DNA of 52,730 nt from JAFAZI01 sp035501255. GTDB taxonomy: Bacteria; Actinomycetota; Actinomycetes; JAFAQI01. The translations under genes and the position numbers were made by a program. Of the stretch, positions 1-9,256 are shown piece by piece. Positions within the stretch are counted from its first letter, which is position 1, and every line of letters begins with the position of its first letter. The notes below the pieces were generated by a model, which was given only the letters and a program-made list of their open reading frames with translations, ran no database searches and had not been told where the DNA came from. The DNA lies in contig DATJWM010000149.1 in assembly GCA_035501255.1 (NCBI GenBank), positions 1 through 52,730 on the forward strand, given 5' to 3'.

Positions 1-2
1 TC

Positions 3-3000
3 ACCACCTCCGACGCCGACGCCGTGGTCGATGTCGCGTTGACCGACGCCGTTCCCGGCGTGGCGAACGGCAGCGTCACTCTGGTCAACACCGCCGACAG
101 CAATGACGAGAAGGTGCTCACGTTCGATGCGACCGACCTGGAGTCGGGCACGCTCACGAACGGCGTCTTCCAGGCCACCGCCCCGAGTGCGTGGACGTGG
201 ATCGACGCGGGTACGTGGACGGTCGCAGAGGTGGACGCCACGGACGGCTACGGCAACGTCACGGCCGACACCTCGGTGGCCGGCCCGCCGACGTTGACGG
301 TTACGGCGACGAGCGACGCCGTCGCGCCGGTTGTCGCCACGCCCGCTCCTGCCTTCTCGCCCACGTCCGTTGCGGTGACCGGAACAGCGGAGACCACAAC
401 GCTGAGCGCTCACATCACCGACGCGGTGTCGGGATTCGTCGCCGGTGTCGGTGACCTGACCGACGGGTCGGACGCGATCCCGGTCAGCATCACCGCGGCT
501 GATCGGGTCAGCGGCACGGCCAACGACGGAACGTACGACGTCGCAGTGTCGGTGCCGGCGCGCCAGCCCGCGGGCACCTACAAGTTCAGCGACCTCACGC
601 TTGTGGACCGCGCCGGGAACAGCGGCACGGGCGCCAAGCTCGCCGACCTTCCGTCGCTGACCGTGACCGACGCCGCTGACAGCACAGGCCCCACGCTTGC
701 CTCTCTGGCGGTTGGACCGGCAAAGGTGAACGCGGACGGCGCAGATGCGACGGTGTCGATCGTCGCGCACGCCACGGACGACGTCTCCGGCGTCAGTGAG
801 ATCGACCTCACCTTGACCGACGCCAACTCCTCGACGACCACTGTTTCGTTGACCTCGGCCAACCGGGTGTCGGGGTCGGCACTGTCGGGGACGTACGCGA
901 CCACCATTCCGGCCGTCGACTTCGCGTTGGGAGCCGTCATCGTCACCTCGGTTGTCGTGAATGACGTGGCCGGTAACGCCACGTCGTACTCGACTTCCCA
1001 GCTGTCCGCAGCGCAACTTTCGACCGGGTTCACCGTCGTCGACCAGTCCGGCGACACGATCGCACCGACACTCAGCTCAGTCACGTTGTCCCCGACGAGT
1101 GTCTCGACGGCAAGTGGCCCGGCGAGCGTGACTGTCACGGCCCAAGCGGGCGATACCGGCCCGAGCGGCGTGGCCGCGAGCGGGGTGTCCACCGTCACCG
1201 TCGCCATCACCCCACCGGGCGCCGGTTCACCCGTGCTCGTGACGCTTGGTGCGTCGCAGCTCACCGGCGGCAATGCCGATAACGCCACATTCAGCGCCGT
1301 CACGACGATCCCGCGGTTCGCCGTGAACGGGTCGTGGAGCATCACCGACGTCACCGTCTCCGACACGGCCGGCAACGTGTCCGACTACTCCGGTGCACAG
1401 CTGTCAGCGGCGGGCGCCGCGAAGTCGGTCACCGTCAGTGGCCCGGTGGACAGCACCGCTCCGACCCTGGTGACGCTGACCGGACCGTCGAGCCTCGACC
1501 CGGCGACCGGGGCCGGTACGGCGAGCTACACCTTCGGCTGGAGCGACGGAGCAGGCTCGGGTCTTTGCCTCGCTCAACTCGTGCTCACCAGCCCGTCCGG
1601 CACCCGCGCGCGCCAGGCGAGCTACGACTCCGGATCGAAGTGTGAGACGAGTGGGCAGACCACGCTGTCGGTCACGTTCCCGACGTTCACCGAGTCCGGA
1701 TCGTGGACGCTGGCGCTGACGATGACCGACGGGGAGGGAAACCAACGCGTACTTAGCAGCGCCGACCTCGCCGCCGCAGGCGCGAGTCACACGCTTGCGG
1801 TCACCGGGGCGACGGACACCCAACCGCCGACAGTCGCGGGCCTGTCGTTCGACCCGTCAACCGCGGATGTGACTGGGACGTCCGCTGACGTCGTGGTGGC
1901 CGCGGAGTTGACCGACACTGGCTCCAACAGCGGCTCGGGCGTAGCGAGTGCCTCCGCGGTGGTGACCGAGCCGGACGGTTCGACGACCGTGCCGGTTGCC
2001 CTGACGCTGGTCGCCGGCAACTCGCAGGACGGCTTCTACGAAGGCGGTTTCACCATCCCGGCGTACGGACAGACCGGCTCGTGGTTCGTCAGCTCGCTAC
2101 AGGTGAGCGACAACGTCGGCAACGCCGCGGCGTACGATCCGAGCCAGTTGAACGGAGGCGGCCTGACCGACTCGATGACCGCGACTGGCACGAGCGATAC
2201 CACCCCTCCGGCGGTCGCCGGCATCACGTTCACCCCGACCCAGACGAGCATCACGGGCGCCGACGGGACCTCCACCGCGGCGCTGCACCTCACCGACGAC
2301 TCCTCGGGGGTCGTCGGTGCGAGCTTTGACCTGATCGGCCCGGACGACACGGACTTGCCCGAACAGACCGGCGCCTCCCCCGACAGCGGTACGCCGCAGG
2401 ACGGGGTCTGGGACGTCGCGATCGACGTACCTGCCTGGAGTTCCACCGGCGCCTGGCGGATCGATAACTTGCTGGTCGTCGACGGGGCCGGAAACGTCGC
2501 GAGCTATGCCAGCGCGGATCTCCTTACGGCGGGGCTCACCGACACGTTGACGGTCACCGGAACGACCGACACCGCGCCTCCCACGCTGACCGGTCTCGCG
2601 TTCTCCCCGACCTCGGTGACGGTGTCGACCGGAGGGGGTACGGCGAGTGTCACCGCCACGGTCACCGACGACGCGTCCGGCTTCGCCGGCGGCACCATCA
2701 CCGTTGCCGGGACGACCGGCAAGCCGGTGACCGGCCAGTTCGCCACTGCGCCACACTCTGGCACTGCCAAGAACGGCACCTTCCAAGCAGCTCTGGATCT
2801 GCCGCCGTTCGCTGCGGCCGGCGCGTGGACCGTGACGGGTCTGAGCCTGTTCGACAACGCCGGGCACGAGCAGGATTACACCCGCGCAACGTTGCCGGGT
2901 TCTGCCGCGACCGGCTTCACGGTCACCGACGACACCGCGGATACGACGCCGCCGAAGCTCGTCGGTCTGACCTTGAGTCGGGCGAATGTCGACGTCGGCG

Positions 3001-3896
3001 TCGGCCAGTCCGACGAGCTCATGACGCTGCACGTCACCGACAATCGGTCAGGTCTTGCGGACGGCTCGGTCATCCTCACGGCCCCGAGCGGGCTGGTGTC
3101 GGCGTTCCCGTTGGCTTCCTACCAGCCTGGCGGCTCCGCGGTGGACGGGGTCTATCAGGTGGACGCTGCCTTCACCAGTGCGTCCGAACTGGGAACGTGG
3201 ACTGTGAGCCAGGTCGACCTCAGCGACCAGTCGGGCAATACCGCGACGATCCACGCGAGCACCCTTCCCGACCCCCATTCCTTCACGGTGTCCACGACCG
3301 CGAACCTCCCCACCGCGCCGACCGCCCTGTCCGTGACACCGTCGGGCCTGAGCGCGACGTTGGCGTGGAAGGCTCCGTCCGATGATGGGGGAGTGCCGCT
3401 CACCGGCTATACGGTCACCGTCACCCCGACGCCGCGGGGCTTCCACCGACTCGTCGTTTCCGCGACGACGCCGACCGCCACGATCACCGGACTCCTCAGC
3501 GGCAAGACCTACGCCTTCTCGGTGGCCGCTGAGAACAACAAGGGGCGTGGCAAGGCATCTAAGTCGGTATCGCTTGCAGGCACCCGCGTGACGATGACGG
3601 CAAGCAAGCGCAGCGTTAAGGCCCGGACGAAGGTCAAGCTGAGCGGGGTGCTCACGGACGCGACCAAAAAGCGTCGTCCGATCGCGAAGCAGCGCGTTTC
3701 GCTGTTGGCCGAACCGGCCGGCTCGCACACCTTCGACGTTGTCGGGCACGCCGTCACCTCCAAACGTGGAACGGTCACACTGACGGTCAGGCCGCGGAAG
3801 ACCTCGCGCTACGAATGGAGCTACGCGGGAACCCGCAACGCCCGGGCTGGGGCGGAGAGCGTGGCGGTAGCGGTGACCGTGAAAGCGCCGCACTGA
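3..3896 (+). CDS. Large secreted Ig-like repeat protein with C-terminal FnIII domain, 5'-truncated
   Basis: The reading frame is already open at the window edge, so the N-terminus and any signal peptide are missing; at least 1297 residues remain. The visible part contains eight repeats of about 110-130 residues, each opening with a D-T-x-P-P-x-(L/V) hinge and containing a T-D-D-x-S-G-(V/F) loop and a D-x-(A/S)-G-N turn, plus the end of a ninth repeat at the edge. This is the look of bacterial Ig-like/cadherin-like surface modules. A fibronectin type III domain follows (about residues 1095-1185, starting PTAPTALSV and including P-x-T-G-Y-T-V), then a basic last domain of about 90 residues resembling the terminal domain of the muramidase near 50 kb. 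There is almost no cysteine. I infer a cell-surface or secreted adhesive/structural protein; there is no catalytic motif and no LPxTG sorting signal. Confidence 0.8.
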   Translation, partial: TTSDADAVVDVALTDAVPGVANGSVTLVNTADSNDEKVLTFDATDLESGTLTNGVFQATAPSAWTWIDAGTWTVAEVDATDGYGNVTADTSVAGPPTLTVTATSDAVAPVVATPAPAFSPTSVAVTGTAETTTLSAHITDAVSGFVAGVGDLTDGSDAIPVSITAADRVSGTANDGTYDVAVSVPARQPAGTYKFSDLTLVDRAGNSGTGAKLADLPSLTVTDAADSTGPTLASLAVGPAKVNADGADATVSIVAHATDDVSGVSEIDLTLTDANSSTTTVSLTSANRVSGSALSGTYATTIPAVDFALGAVIVTSVVVNDVAGNATSYSTSQLSAAQLSTGFTVVDQSGDTIAPTLSSVTLSPTSVSTASGPASVTVTAQAGDTGPSGVAASGVSTVTVAITPPGAGSPVLVTLGASQLTGGNADNATFSAVTTIPRFAVNGSWSITDVTVSDTAGNVSDYSGAQLSAAGAAKSVTVSGPVDSTAPTLVTLTGPSSLDPATGAGTASYTFGWSDGAGSGLCLAQLVLTSPSGTRARQASYDSGSKCETSGQTTLSVTFPTFTESGSWTLALTMTDGEGNQRVLSSADLAAAGASHTLAVTGATDTQPPTVAGLSFDPSTADVTGTSADVVVAAELTDTGSNSGSGVASASAVVTEPDGSTTVPVALTLVAGNSQDGFYEGGFTIPAYGQTGSWFVSSLQVSDNVGNAAAYDPSQLNGGGLTDSMTATGTSDTTPPAVAGITFTPTQTSITGADGTSTAALHLTDDSSGVVGASFDLIGPDDTDLPEQTGASPDSGTPQDGVWDVAIDVPAWSSTGAWRIDNLLVVDGAGNVASYASADLLTAGLTDTLTVTGTTDTAPPTLTGLAFSPTSVTVSTGGGTASVTATVTDDASGFAGGTITVAGTTGKPVTGQFATAPHSGTAKNGTFQAALDLPPFAAAGAWTVTGLSLFDNAGHEQDYTRATLPGSAATGFTVTDDTADTTPPKLVGLTLSRANVDVGVGQSDELMTLHVTDNRSGLADGSVILTAPSGLVSAFPLASYQPGGSAVDGVYQVDAAFTSASELGTWTVSQVDLSDQSGNTATIHASTLPDPHSFTVSTTANLPTAPTALSVTPSGLSATLAWKAPSDDGGVPLTGYTVTVTPTPRGFHRLVVSATTPTATITGLLSGKTYAFSVAAENNKGRGKASKSVSLAGTRVTMTASKRSVKARTKVKLSGVLTDATKKRRPIAKQRVSLLAEPAGSHTFDVVGHAVTSKRGTVTLTVRPRKTSRYEWSYAGTRNARAGAESVAVAVTVKAPH

Positions 3897-4066
3897 TCGG
3901 AGCCTTCCGGCGTGCCGAAATCCTTCTGCCCACGGCCCCTGAGCCGCTCCGCGTGCCACCGAATCAGCTTGCGATGATGGTGTCGATGTCCCACTTGCGG
4001 CGACTCCGGATCTTCGGGATCATGCCCTCTCACTGATTGATCGCCTCGGCACAGATTTGGCGGACC

Positions 4067-4495
4067 ATGACCTCCAACGCGGGGGATCTCGACTACGAGT
4101 CGCTTCTCCGCTTCCGGATCGCGCTTCGTCGGTTCAACCGTTGGAGCGAGGGTCAGGCCCAGGCCGTCGGCCTCACCCATGCGCAGCATCAGCTGCTGCT
4201 CAGCGTTAAGGGCCATCCCGATCCTGCGGGTCCAACGGTGGGTGAGGTCGCGGACTATCTCCTGATCCGGCACAACAGCACGGTTGAGCTGATCGATCGG
4301 ACCGAGGCCCTGGGCTTCATCGTCCGGCGGACGGACGATGCTGACCGGCGAGTGGTGCGGCTGGCGCTGACGACCAAGGGTGCTCAAGCTATCCGTGGCC
4401 TGACCGCAGCCCATCTCCACGAGTTGGCGGCGCTCGCGCCGTTGCTGAACGAGCTCAACCCGGACGCATCGGGCCGTCCCCGCCGGGTTAGTTGA
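4067..4495 (+). CDS. MarR family transcriptional regulator
   Basis: 142-residue winged-helix protein. A helix-turn-helix (TVGEVADYLLIRHNSTVELI) is followed by the wing with D-D-A-D-R-R-V-V-R-L, the typical MarR DNA-binding D-x-R-R signature. I prefer ATG 4067 (MTSNAG) to the upstream in-frame TTG at 4037 because MarR alignments begin near the Y-E-S-L-L-R-F helix. It lies 101 bp upstream of the dimethylglycine dehydrogenase-like gene on the same strand, so it may regulate that gene or itself. The 170 bp before it (3897-4066) hold no recognisable gene. The ligand is unknown. Confidence 0.8.
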   Translation: MTSNAGDLDYESLLRFRIALRRFNRWSEGQAQAVGLTHAQHQLLLSVKGHPDPAGPTVGEVADYLLIRHNSTVELIDRTEALGFIVRRTDDADRRVVRLALTTKGAQAIRGLTAAHLHELAALAPLLNELNPDASGRPRRVS

Positions 4496-4596
4496 CCGTC
4501 TCGGTCGGGACAGAAGCTAGCTCCGTCTCGGCACGTCCTGGGCCACTCAACCGCGTTGCCCCGCCACGGCGGGATTCCGCTCGGTAGCCTTCGTGC

Positions 4597-7080
4597 GTGA
4601 CGGACCCCAGCCCGCCCAGGACCGTGGCGCTGCCCGAGAGAGCGCAAGTGGTGGTGATCGGCGGCGGGGTGATCGGGTGCAGCGTCGCCTACCACCTGGC
4701 ACATCTGGGCTGGACAGACGTCGTCCTGGTCGAGCGCGACGCGCTGACGTCGGGGACCACCTGGCACGCAGCGGGTTTGATCACTTGCGCCGGGATGACC
4801 GACGAGACGGCGTTGTTCATGAGCCGCTACTCCCGCGATCTGTATGCCCGCCTCGAGCAGGAGACCGGACACTCGACCGGCTTCCGGCCGGTCGGGCACG
4901 TGAGCATCGCGACCAACCCGCGGCGGCTTGAGGCATTGCGCCGCGAGTCCGAGTTCGTGCGCGGGTTCGGCGTTGACGATGTGGAGATCTCCGCGGCGGA
5001 ACTCGCCGGGATGTGGCCGCTTCTCGACGTGTCCGACGTACTCGCGGGATTTCTGGTCGCCGACGAAGGCCGCGCCGATCCGGTCGGCGTGGCGACCTCG
5101 TTGTCGAAGGGGGCAACGGCACTTGGCGTACGGATCGTGCAAGGCGTGAGTGTCGAGCGGGTGGAGACCCGCGGCACGAGGGTCACCGGTGTCCTCACCG
5201 ACCGCGGCCGGATCGAGGCCGAGATCGTGGTCAACGCCGCCGGAATGTGGGCCCGAGAACTCGGCGCGCGCAATGGTGTGACGATCCCGCTTCAGGCCGC
5301 CGAACACTACTACCTGCTCACCGACGAGGTCCCCGGCATGGACCGCGACCTCGCCGTGATCGAGGATCCGGACCGCTATGGCTACTACCGGCCCGAAGGT
5401 GACGGCATGCTGGTCGGCCTGTTCGAGCCGATCGCTGCCCCGTGGTCGCTCGACGGCGTACCCGGCGATGCGTCGTTCAGCACGCTGCCGCCGGACTGGG
5501 ACCGGCTCGGCCCGTATCTCGGACCTGCCCTCGATCGCGTTCCCTCGCTCGTCGATGTCGGTGTCCGGATGTTGTTCTGCGGACCGGAGTCCTTCACTCC
5601 CGACGTGCATCCGATGCTCGGACCGGCACCGGAACTCGACGGTTACTACGTCGCGGCCGGGCTCAACTCGCTCGGCATCCTCCTCGGCGGCGGGGTGGGA
5701 AACGTGGTGGCTCAGTGGATCGTCGACGGCGTACCTCCCGTGGACGTCACGGGGTACGCCGTAGACCGCGCGGTCCCGCACGAGACGTCGCGCCGGTTTC
5801 GCGCCGAGCGCACGGTCGAGCAGCTCGGGGTCCTTTTCGGCGACGCGGTCTGGCCCGACTGGAAACCGTCCACTGCCCGGGATATCCGCAGGTCGGTGCT
5901 GCACGACCGCCTGGTCGCCGACGGCGCTCACTTCAACGTGTCGATGGGGTGGGAGTTCGCCGAGTGGTACGACGTCGACGGCGAGCACCCGCAGGCCGAG
6001 CTGGACTTCACGCGGTCCAAGTCATTCCGGATCGTGGCCGAGGAGCATCGAACCGTGCGCGAGGCCGTCGGCGTGTTGGACATGAGCCTGATGGCGAAAA
6101 TCATGGTCCAAGGCCCGAACGCGTGCGCCGTGCTCAACAGGCTGAGCACGAGCGACGTCGACCGTGAACCCGGCCGGCTGGTCTACACCCAATGGCTCGA
6201 CGATCGCGGCGGAATCGTGGCGGATCTCACCGTGACCCGAATCGAGGAGGAGAAGTTCCTCGTCATCGCAAGCGACGTGATCCACCGCCGGGTCGAACCA
6301 CTGATTCGTCGGGCGACTCGACCGGGTGAGGTCGTGGTTTCGACCGACATCACCTCGGCCGTGACGCTGCTCTCGGTGCAAGGACCGCGATCGCGCGAGC
6401 TGATCGGCCGGCTCACCGATGCGGACCTGTCCAACGACGCCTTTCCGTACCTATCGGCGCGTCAGATCCATGTCGGGTACGCCCCGGTGCTCGCCGCGCG
6501 CGTTACCTATGTCGGGGAGCTCGGCTGGGAGTTGCACATCCCGACCGAGTACGCCGCCGGGCTCTACGACGATCTCCGTGAGGTCGGACGTGATCTGGGT
6601 TTCCGCCCGATCGGGCTGTCGGCCATGAACAGCCTGCGGCTGGAAAAGGGTTATCGCGACATGGGTGTCGATATCGACAACACGGATACGCCGCTGAGCG
6701 CGGGGCTCGCATTCACCGTGTCCTGGGACAAACCCGGTGGGTTCACCGGTCGGGACGCGCTGCTCGCGGCGAAGGAGCTCGGACCGCCCGCGGATCGCCT
6801 GGTCAGCCTCGTCGTGGAGGATCGCGAGGTCGATCTGTTCGGCAACGAATCGGTGTTCCAAGACGGTCGCTGGGTGGGCTACGTGCGGGCGGCCGCCTTC
6901 GGGCACACGCTGGGCGGCCCGGTCGGCCTGGCTCAGGTGCACCGTGACGGCGGTGTCGACGGGGCCTTCCTCGCGACCGGCGGATTCAGCGTGGCCACCG
7001 CGAACGGTCCGGTGCCAGCTCGGTTGCAGATCGCCCCGCTTTACGACCCGCAACGCGCCCGCATCCTCAGCGAGGATTAG
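4597..7080 (+). CDS. FAD-dependent dimethylglycine/sarcosine dehydrogenase-like protein with GCV_T folate domain
   Basis: 827 residues starting at GTG 4597. The N-terminal half (about 15-390) is a DAO-type flavin oxidoreductase: dinucleotide motif G-G-G-V-I-G at 22-27 and S-G-T-T-W-H-A-A-G-L, whose His57 matches the histidine that covalently binds FAD in dimethylglycine and sarcosine dehydrogenases. The C-terminal half (about 430-820) is an aminomethyltransferase-like GCV_T plus GCV_T_C module, which binds tetrahydrofolate and captures the released one-carbon unit as methylene-THF. Length and order match the DMGDH/SarDH family (about 810-860 aa). Expected reaction: oxidative N-demethylation of dimethylglycine, sarcosine or a related N-methyl amine, in the cytoplasm. 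The exact substrate cannot be read from sequence. A MarR gene precedes it. Confidence 0.85.
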   Translation: MTDPSPPRTVALPERAQVVVIGGGVIGCSVAYHLAHLGWTDVVLVERDALTSGTTWHAAGLITCAGMTDETALFMSRYSRDLYARLEQETGHSTGFRPVGHVSIATNPRRLEALRRESEFVRGFGVDDVEISAAELAGMWPLLDVSDVLAGFLVADEGRADPVGVATSLSKGATALGVRIVQGVSVERVETRGTRVTGVLTDRGRIEAEIVVNAAGMWARELGARNGVTIPLQAAEHYYLLTDEVPGMDRDLAVIEDPDRYGYYRPEGDGMLVGLFEPIAAPWSLDGVPGDASFSTLPPDWDRLGPYLGPALDRVPSLVDVGVRMLFCGPESFTPDVHPMLGPAPELDGYYVAAGLNSLGILLGGGVGNVVAQWIVDGVPPVDVTGYAVDRAVPHETSRRFRAERTVEQLGVLFGDAVWPDWKPSTARDIRRSVLHDRLVADGAHFNVSMGWEFAEWYDVDGEHPQAELDFTRSKSFRIVAEEHRTVREAVGVLDMSLMAKIMVQGPNACAVLNRLSTSDVDREPGRLVYTQWLDDRGGIVADLTVTRIEEEKFLVIASDVIHRRVEPLIRRATRPGEVVVSTDITSAVTLLSVQGPRSRELIGRLTDADLSNDAFPYLSARQIHVGYAPVLAARVTYVGELGWELHIPTEYAAGLYDDLREVGRDLGFRPIGLSAMNSLRLEKGYRDMGVDIDNTDTPLSAGLAFTVSWDKPGGFTGRDALLAAKELGPPADRLVSLVVEDREVDLFGNESVFQDGRWVGYVRAAAFGHTLGGPVGLAQVHRDGGVDGAFLATGGFSVATANGPVPARLQIAPLYDPQRARILSED

Positions 7081-7140
7081 CCCGCGGCCTGTCATGATCG
7101 AGACGGCGCGCTTGGGCGTCACCGGGGAAAGAGGTCAGCC

Positions 7141-7515
7141 GTGTCCTTCACCGAGGCCGTCAGCACAGTCCTCAACAAGTACGCCGACTTCAGTGGTCGC
7201 GCTCGGCGCTCCGAGTACTGGTACTGGGTGCTGGCGTTGGCTCTTGGGTGGATCGTGGTGGAGATCTTCTGGGCGATCTCGCGGCCGCTCGGTTGGATCC
7301 TCTACCTCGTCCTGTTGATCGGCACGATCGTTCCTGACCTCGCCGTCGGCGTTCGCCGGCTGCACGACACCAGCCGGAGCGGCTGGTGGTTGCTGATCGC
7401 GCTCGTACCGTTCGTCGGCGGCATCATCCTGCTGGTATTCATGTGCCTCGACAGCACGCCCGGCCCGAACGACTACGGACCCTCCCCGAAGGAGCTCTCG
7501 GCGCCAACGATGTGA
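7141..7515 (+). CDS. DUF805 family membrane protein
   Basis: 124 residues from GTG 7141, with a GAGG ribosome site 6-7 nt upstream. It shows the three DUF805 hallmarks: F-S-G-R-A-R-R-S-E-Y-W near the N-terminus, R-R-L-H-D-T-S-R-S-G-W-W in the middle, and P-G-P-N-D-Y-G-P near the end. Three to four hydrophobic segments (about 27-45, 50-66, 80-100) make it a small integral membrane protein. Its molecular role is unknown for the family. It follows the flavoprotein gene by 60 bp and converges on the CAP gene with only 9 bp between stops. Confidence 0.85.
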   Translation: MSFTEAVSTVLNKYADFSGRARRSEYWYWVLALALGWIVVEIFWAISRPLGWILYLVLLIGTIVPDLAVGVRRLHDTSRSGWWLLIALVPFVGGIILLVFMCLDSTPGPNDYGPSPKELSAPTM

Positions 7516-7524
7516 CCGGCCGAC

Positions 7525-8049
7525 TCAGCAGCGGTTCCCGAAGTCCATGACGTTCCACTGCTCGGTCTGCCCGTGCCGGACGACCCGAACCGTCGCGATC
7601 CCGACCTGGCGGTAGTGCTTGTCGAGGATGTTCGCCCGGTGCGGTGGCGAGTGCATGTACGCCTCGAACATGTGGTGTTCGTTCTCGCCGTAGGTCACAC
7701 CGACGTTCTCCCCGACCGCCGTCCAGTGCGGGCACGCCGCGGTGACGTCCTGCACGAGAGCGGCGTTATGTTCGAGCGTGCCGGTCTTGGACAGGTGCTT
7801 CGCCCACGCATGCGCGATCTTCCACAATTTGTGATTCATCGAGAACCGGTGAACCTGATTGGCGGCTCGGGCGTTGTTGGCGTCGGTGAGCATGGTCTGG
7901 TCGTAGGCCCGCACGTGCGCCGCGGGGTGCCGGTTGACGCCGGTCCGCGCGGGTGTAGCGGTCGAAGCGCTCGCGGCCAAGGGCGCAAAGGCGAGACCGA
8001 GCGCAGCAACCGCGGCGGTTGTCGCCGCCAGGCGCCGGTGAACGGTCAT
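7525..8049 (-). CDS. Secreted CAP/SCP-domain protein
   Basis: 174 residues from ATG at 8049; a longer frame exists upstream but only this start gives a proper signal peptide (M-T-V-H-R-R then a hydrophobic stretch ending A-A-S-A-S). The mature part is a CAP domain of the bacterial YkwD type: L-T-D-A-N-N-A-R-A helix, H-N-A-A-L, the G-E-N-V-G motif and H-S-P-P-H-R-A-N-I-L. The two histidines and glutamates expected in the CAP cleft are present. The protein is exported and soluble. Bacterial CAP proteins have no settled enzymatic function; cell-wall or lipid association is possible. It is divergent from the glycosylase gene, with a 24-nt hairpin between them. Confidence 0.85.
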   Translation of the reverse strand: MTVHRRLAATTAAVAALGLAFAPLAASASTATPARTGVNRHPAAHVRAYDQTMLTDANNARAANQVHRFSMNHKLWKIAHAWAKHLSKTGTLEHNAALVQDVTAACPHWTAVGENVGVTYGENEHHMFEAYMHSPPHRANILDKHYRQVGIATVRVVRHGQTEQWNVMDFGNRC

Positions 8050-8115
8050 GTTGGGCGTCCTTCGGGTTCGAGAGCTGCTTCGACGTAGTACCCATCGACG
8101 CCGACGGCGATCTCG

Positions 8116-8139
8116 TCGTTCACCCGATTGGGTGAACGA
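8116..8139. promoter_or_regulatory. 10-bp inverted repeat in the CAP/glycosylase divergent region
   Basis: TCGTTCACCC, loop GATT, GGGTGAACGA: a perfect 10-bp dyad, 67 bp upstream of the CAP start and 62 bp upstream of the glycosylase start. It could be an operator for either gene or a transcript hairpin. The rest of 8050-8201 shows nothing else I can name. Confidence 0.4.
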
Positions 8140-8201
8140 GACTCGTTCCCTCGCGCGTGGTTCCGGCACACTGGCCGGTACGCCGCGACTGAGGAGTGCG
8201 G

Positions 8202-9062
8202 GTGCCCGAGCTTCCCGAGGTGCAGGCGCTGGTCGACTTCCTGTCCGAGCGCGCGGTCGGCCACGCCATCGCTCGGGTCGACGTGGCCTCGATCGCGGTG
8301 GTCAAGACCTTCGATCCGCCGATCTCGTCGCTCGCCGGACTGAGCGTCACCGGCGTCGACCGACACGGGAAGTTTCTCGACCTCGACGTCGACGGGCTGC
8401 ACCTGATCACGCACCTGTCGAGGGCGGGCTGGTTGCACTGGCGGGATGCTCTTCCGCCGGCACCACCCAAGCCGGGGAAGGGTCCGATCGCGCTACGGGT
8501 CCATCTCGACACCGGCAGTGGTTTCGACCTCACCGAGGCCGGAACCCAAAAGCGGCTTGCGGTGTACGTCGTCCGTGACCCCCTCGACGTACCGGGGATT
8601 GCCCGGTTGGGTCCGGACCCGCTCTCCGACGACTTCACCCTCGAGGTGTTCGCGGGCATCGTTCGTGACAACCGCGCCCAGATCAAAGGAGTGCTGCGGG
8701 ATCAAACCCTGATCGCGGGGATCGGTAACGCCTACTCCGACGAGATCTTGCACGTCGCCCGGATGTCTCCGTTCAAGTTGGCGTCGTCGCTCACCAACGA
8801 CGAGGTGGTGACGTTGTACAACGCGCTGCGCGAAACGATGGCGAGCGCGGTCGACCGCGCAGGTGGTCTCGCTGCCGGCGACCTCAAGGCCGAGAAGAAG
8901 ATGAGCATGCGTGTGCACGGACGTAGTGGGCAAGCTTGCCCGGTCTGCGGTGACATCGTCCGGCAGGTCTCCTTCGCCACCTCGGCGCTGGACTATTGCC
9001 CGACCTGCCAAACCGGCGGCAAGCCGCTGGCCGACCGCCGCATGTCCCGCCTCCTGAAATAA
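8202..9062 (+). CDS. Fpg/Nei family formamidopyrimidine-DNA glycosylase
   Basis: 286 residues. The start must be GTG 8202 rather than the in-frame GTG 8196: the family needs Pro2 as N-terminal nucleophile and Glu3 as general acid, and only this start gives M-P-E-L-P-E. Lys57 (H-G-K-F-L) sits at the canonical beta-hairpin lysine position. The helix-two-turn-helix region (Q-T-L-I-A-G-I-G-N-A-Y-S-D-E-I-L) and a C-terminal C-x2-C...C-x2-C zinc finger (C-P-V-C, C-P-T-C) are intact. It acts on oxidised bases in DNA by excision and beta/delta-elimination. Mycobacteria and relatives carry several Fpg/Nei paralogues, so calling it MutM proper would overreach. Confidence 0.9.
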   Translation: MPELPEVQALVDFLSERAVGHAIARVDVASIAVVKTFDPPISSLAGLSVTGVDRHGKFLDLDVDGLHLITHLSRAGWLHWRDALPPAPPKPGKGPIALRVHLDTGSGFDLTEAGTQKRLAVYVVRDPLDVPGIARLGPDPLSDDFTLEVFAGIVRDNRAQIKGVLRDQTLIAGIGNAYSDEILHVARMSPFKLASSLTNDEVVTLYNALRETMASAVDRAGGLAAGDLKAEKKMSMRVHGRSGQACPVCGDIVRQVSFATSALDYCPTCQTGGKPLADRRMSRLLK

Positions 9063-9136
9063 CGGCGTGACGCCGTTTCGCTGGGGCAGGTACGGCGTGA
9101 CGCCGTTTCGCTGAGGCAGGTACGGCGTGACGCCGT
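9062..9136. repeat. 30-bp tandem repeat, 2.5 copies, each with a palindrome
   Basis: Units at 9062-9091 and 9092-9121 differ at one base; a 15-bp third copy covers 9122-9136. Each unit starts with ACGGCGTGACGCCGT, a 6-bp dyad around TGA, followed by a TTCGCTG-GGCAGGT spacer. It begins inside the stop codon of the glycosylase gene and ends about 30 bp before the TPP riboswitch. It could act as terminator hairpins for the upstream gene or be a small mobile palindromic repeat. Confidence 0.85.
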
Positions 9137-9162
9137 TGTGTTCGTCAGCGCTACGGTGGGCG

Positions 9163-9253
9163 TACACGCGGGAGTCCGGCGCACCGGGCTGAGAGGGCGG
9201 CACAGGCCGCCGACCGCCGAACCTGAACCGGGTCATGCCGGCGTAGGGAGTGG
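9163..9253 (+). promoter_or_regulatory. TPP riboswitch (THI element)
   Basis: The conserved blocks of the thiamine pyrophosphate aptamer are present in order: GGGAGTCC (9170-9177), GGGCTGAGAGGG (9186-9197), a variable stem, then GAACCTGAACCGGGTCATG and CCGGCGTAGGGAG ending at 9250. The 3' end of the aptamer (TAGGGAG) lies only 6-7 nt before the ATG at 9257 and doubles as the ribosome-binding site. TPP binding is therefore expected to block translation initiation directly. I see no separate terminator between aptamer and gene. Confidence 0.95.
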
Positions 9254-9256
9254 ATC

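Noticed and set aside
578..1375. Long minus-strand frames inside the repeat protein and many other genes
   Set aside because: They are mirror frames produced by GC-rich codon bias, with no family motifs or ribosome sites.
8196..8201. GTG 8196 as the glycosylase start
   Set aside because: It would put Met-Arg before the required N-terminal proline and inactivate the enzyme.
9062..9136. CRISPR array
   Set aside because: The units are head-to-tail without unique spacers, and no cas genes are nearby.
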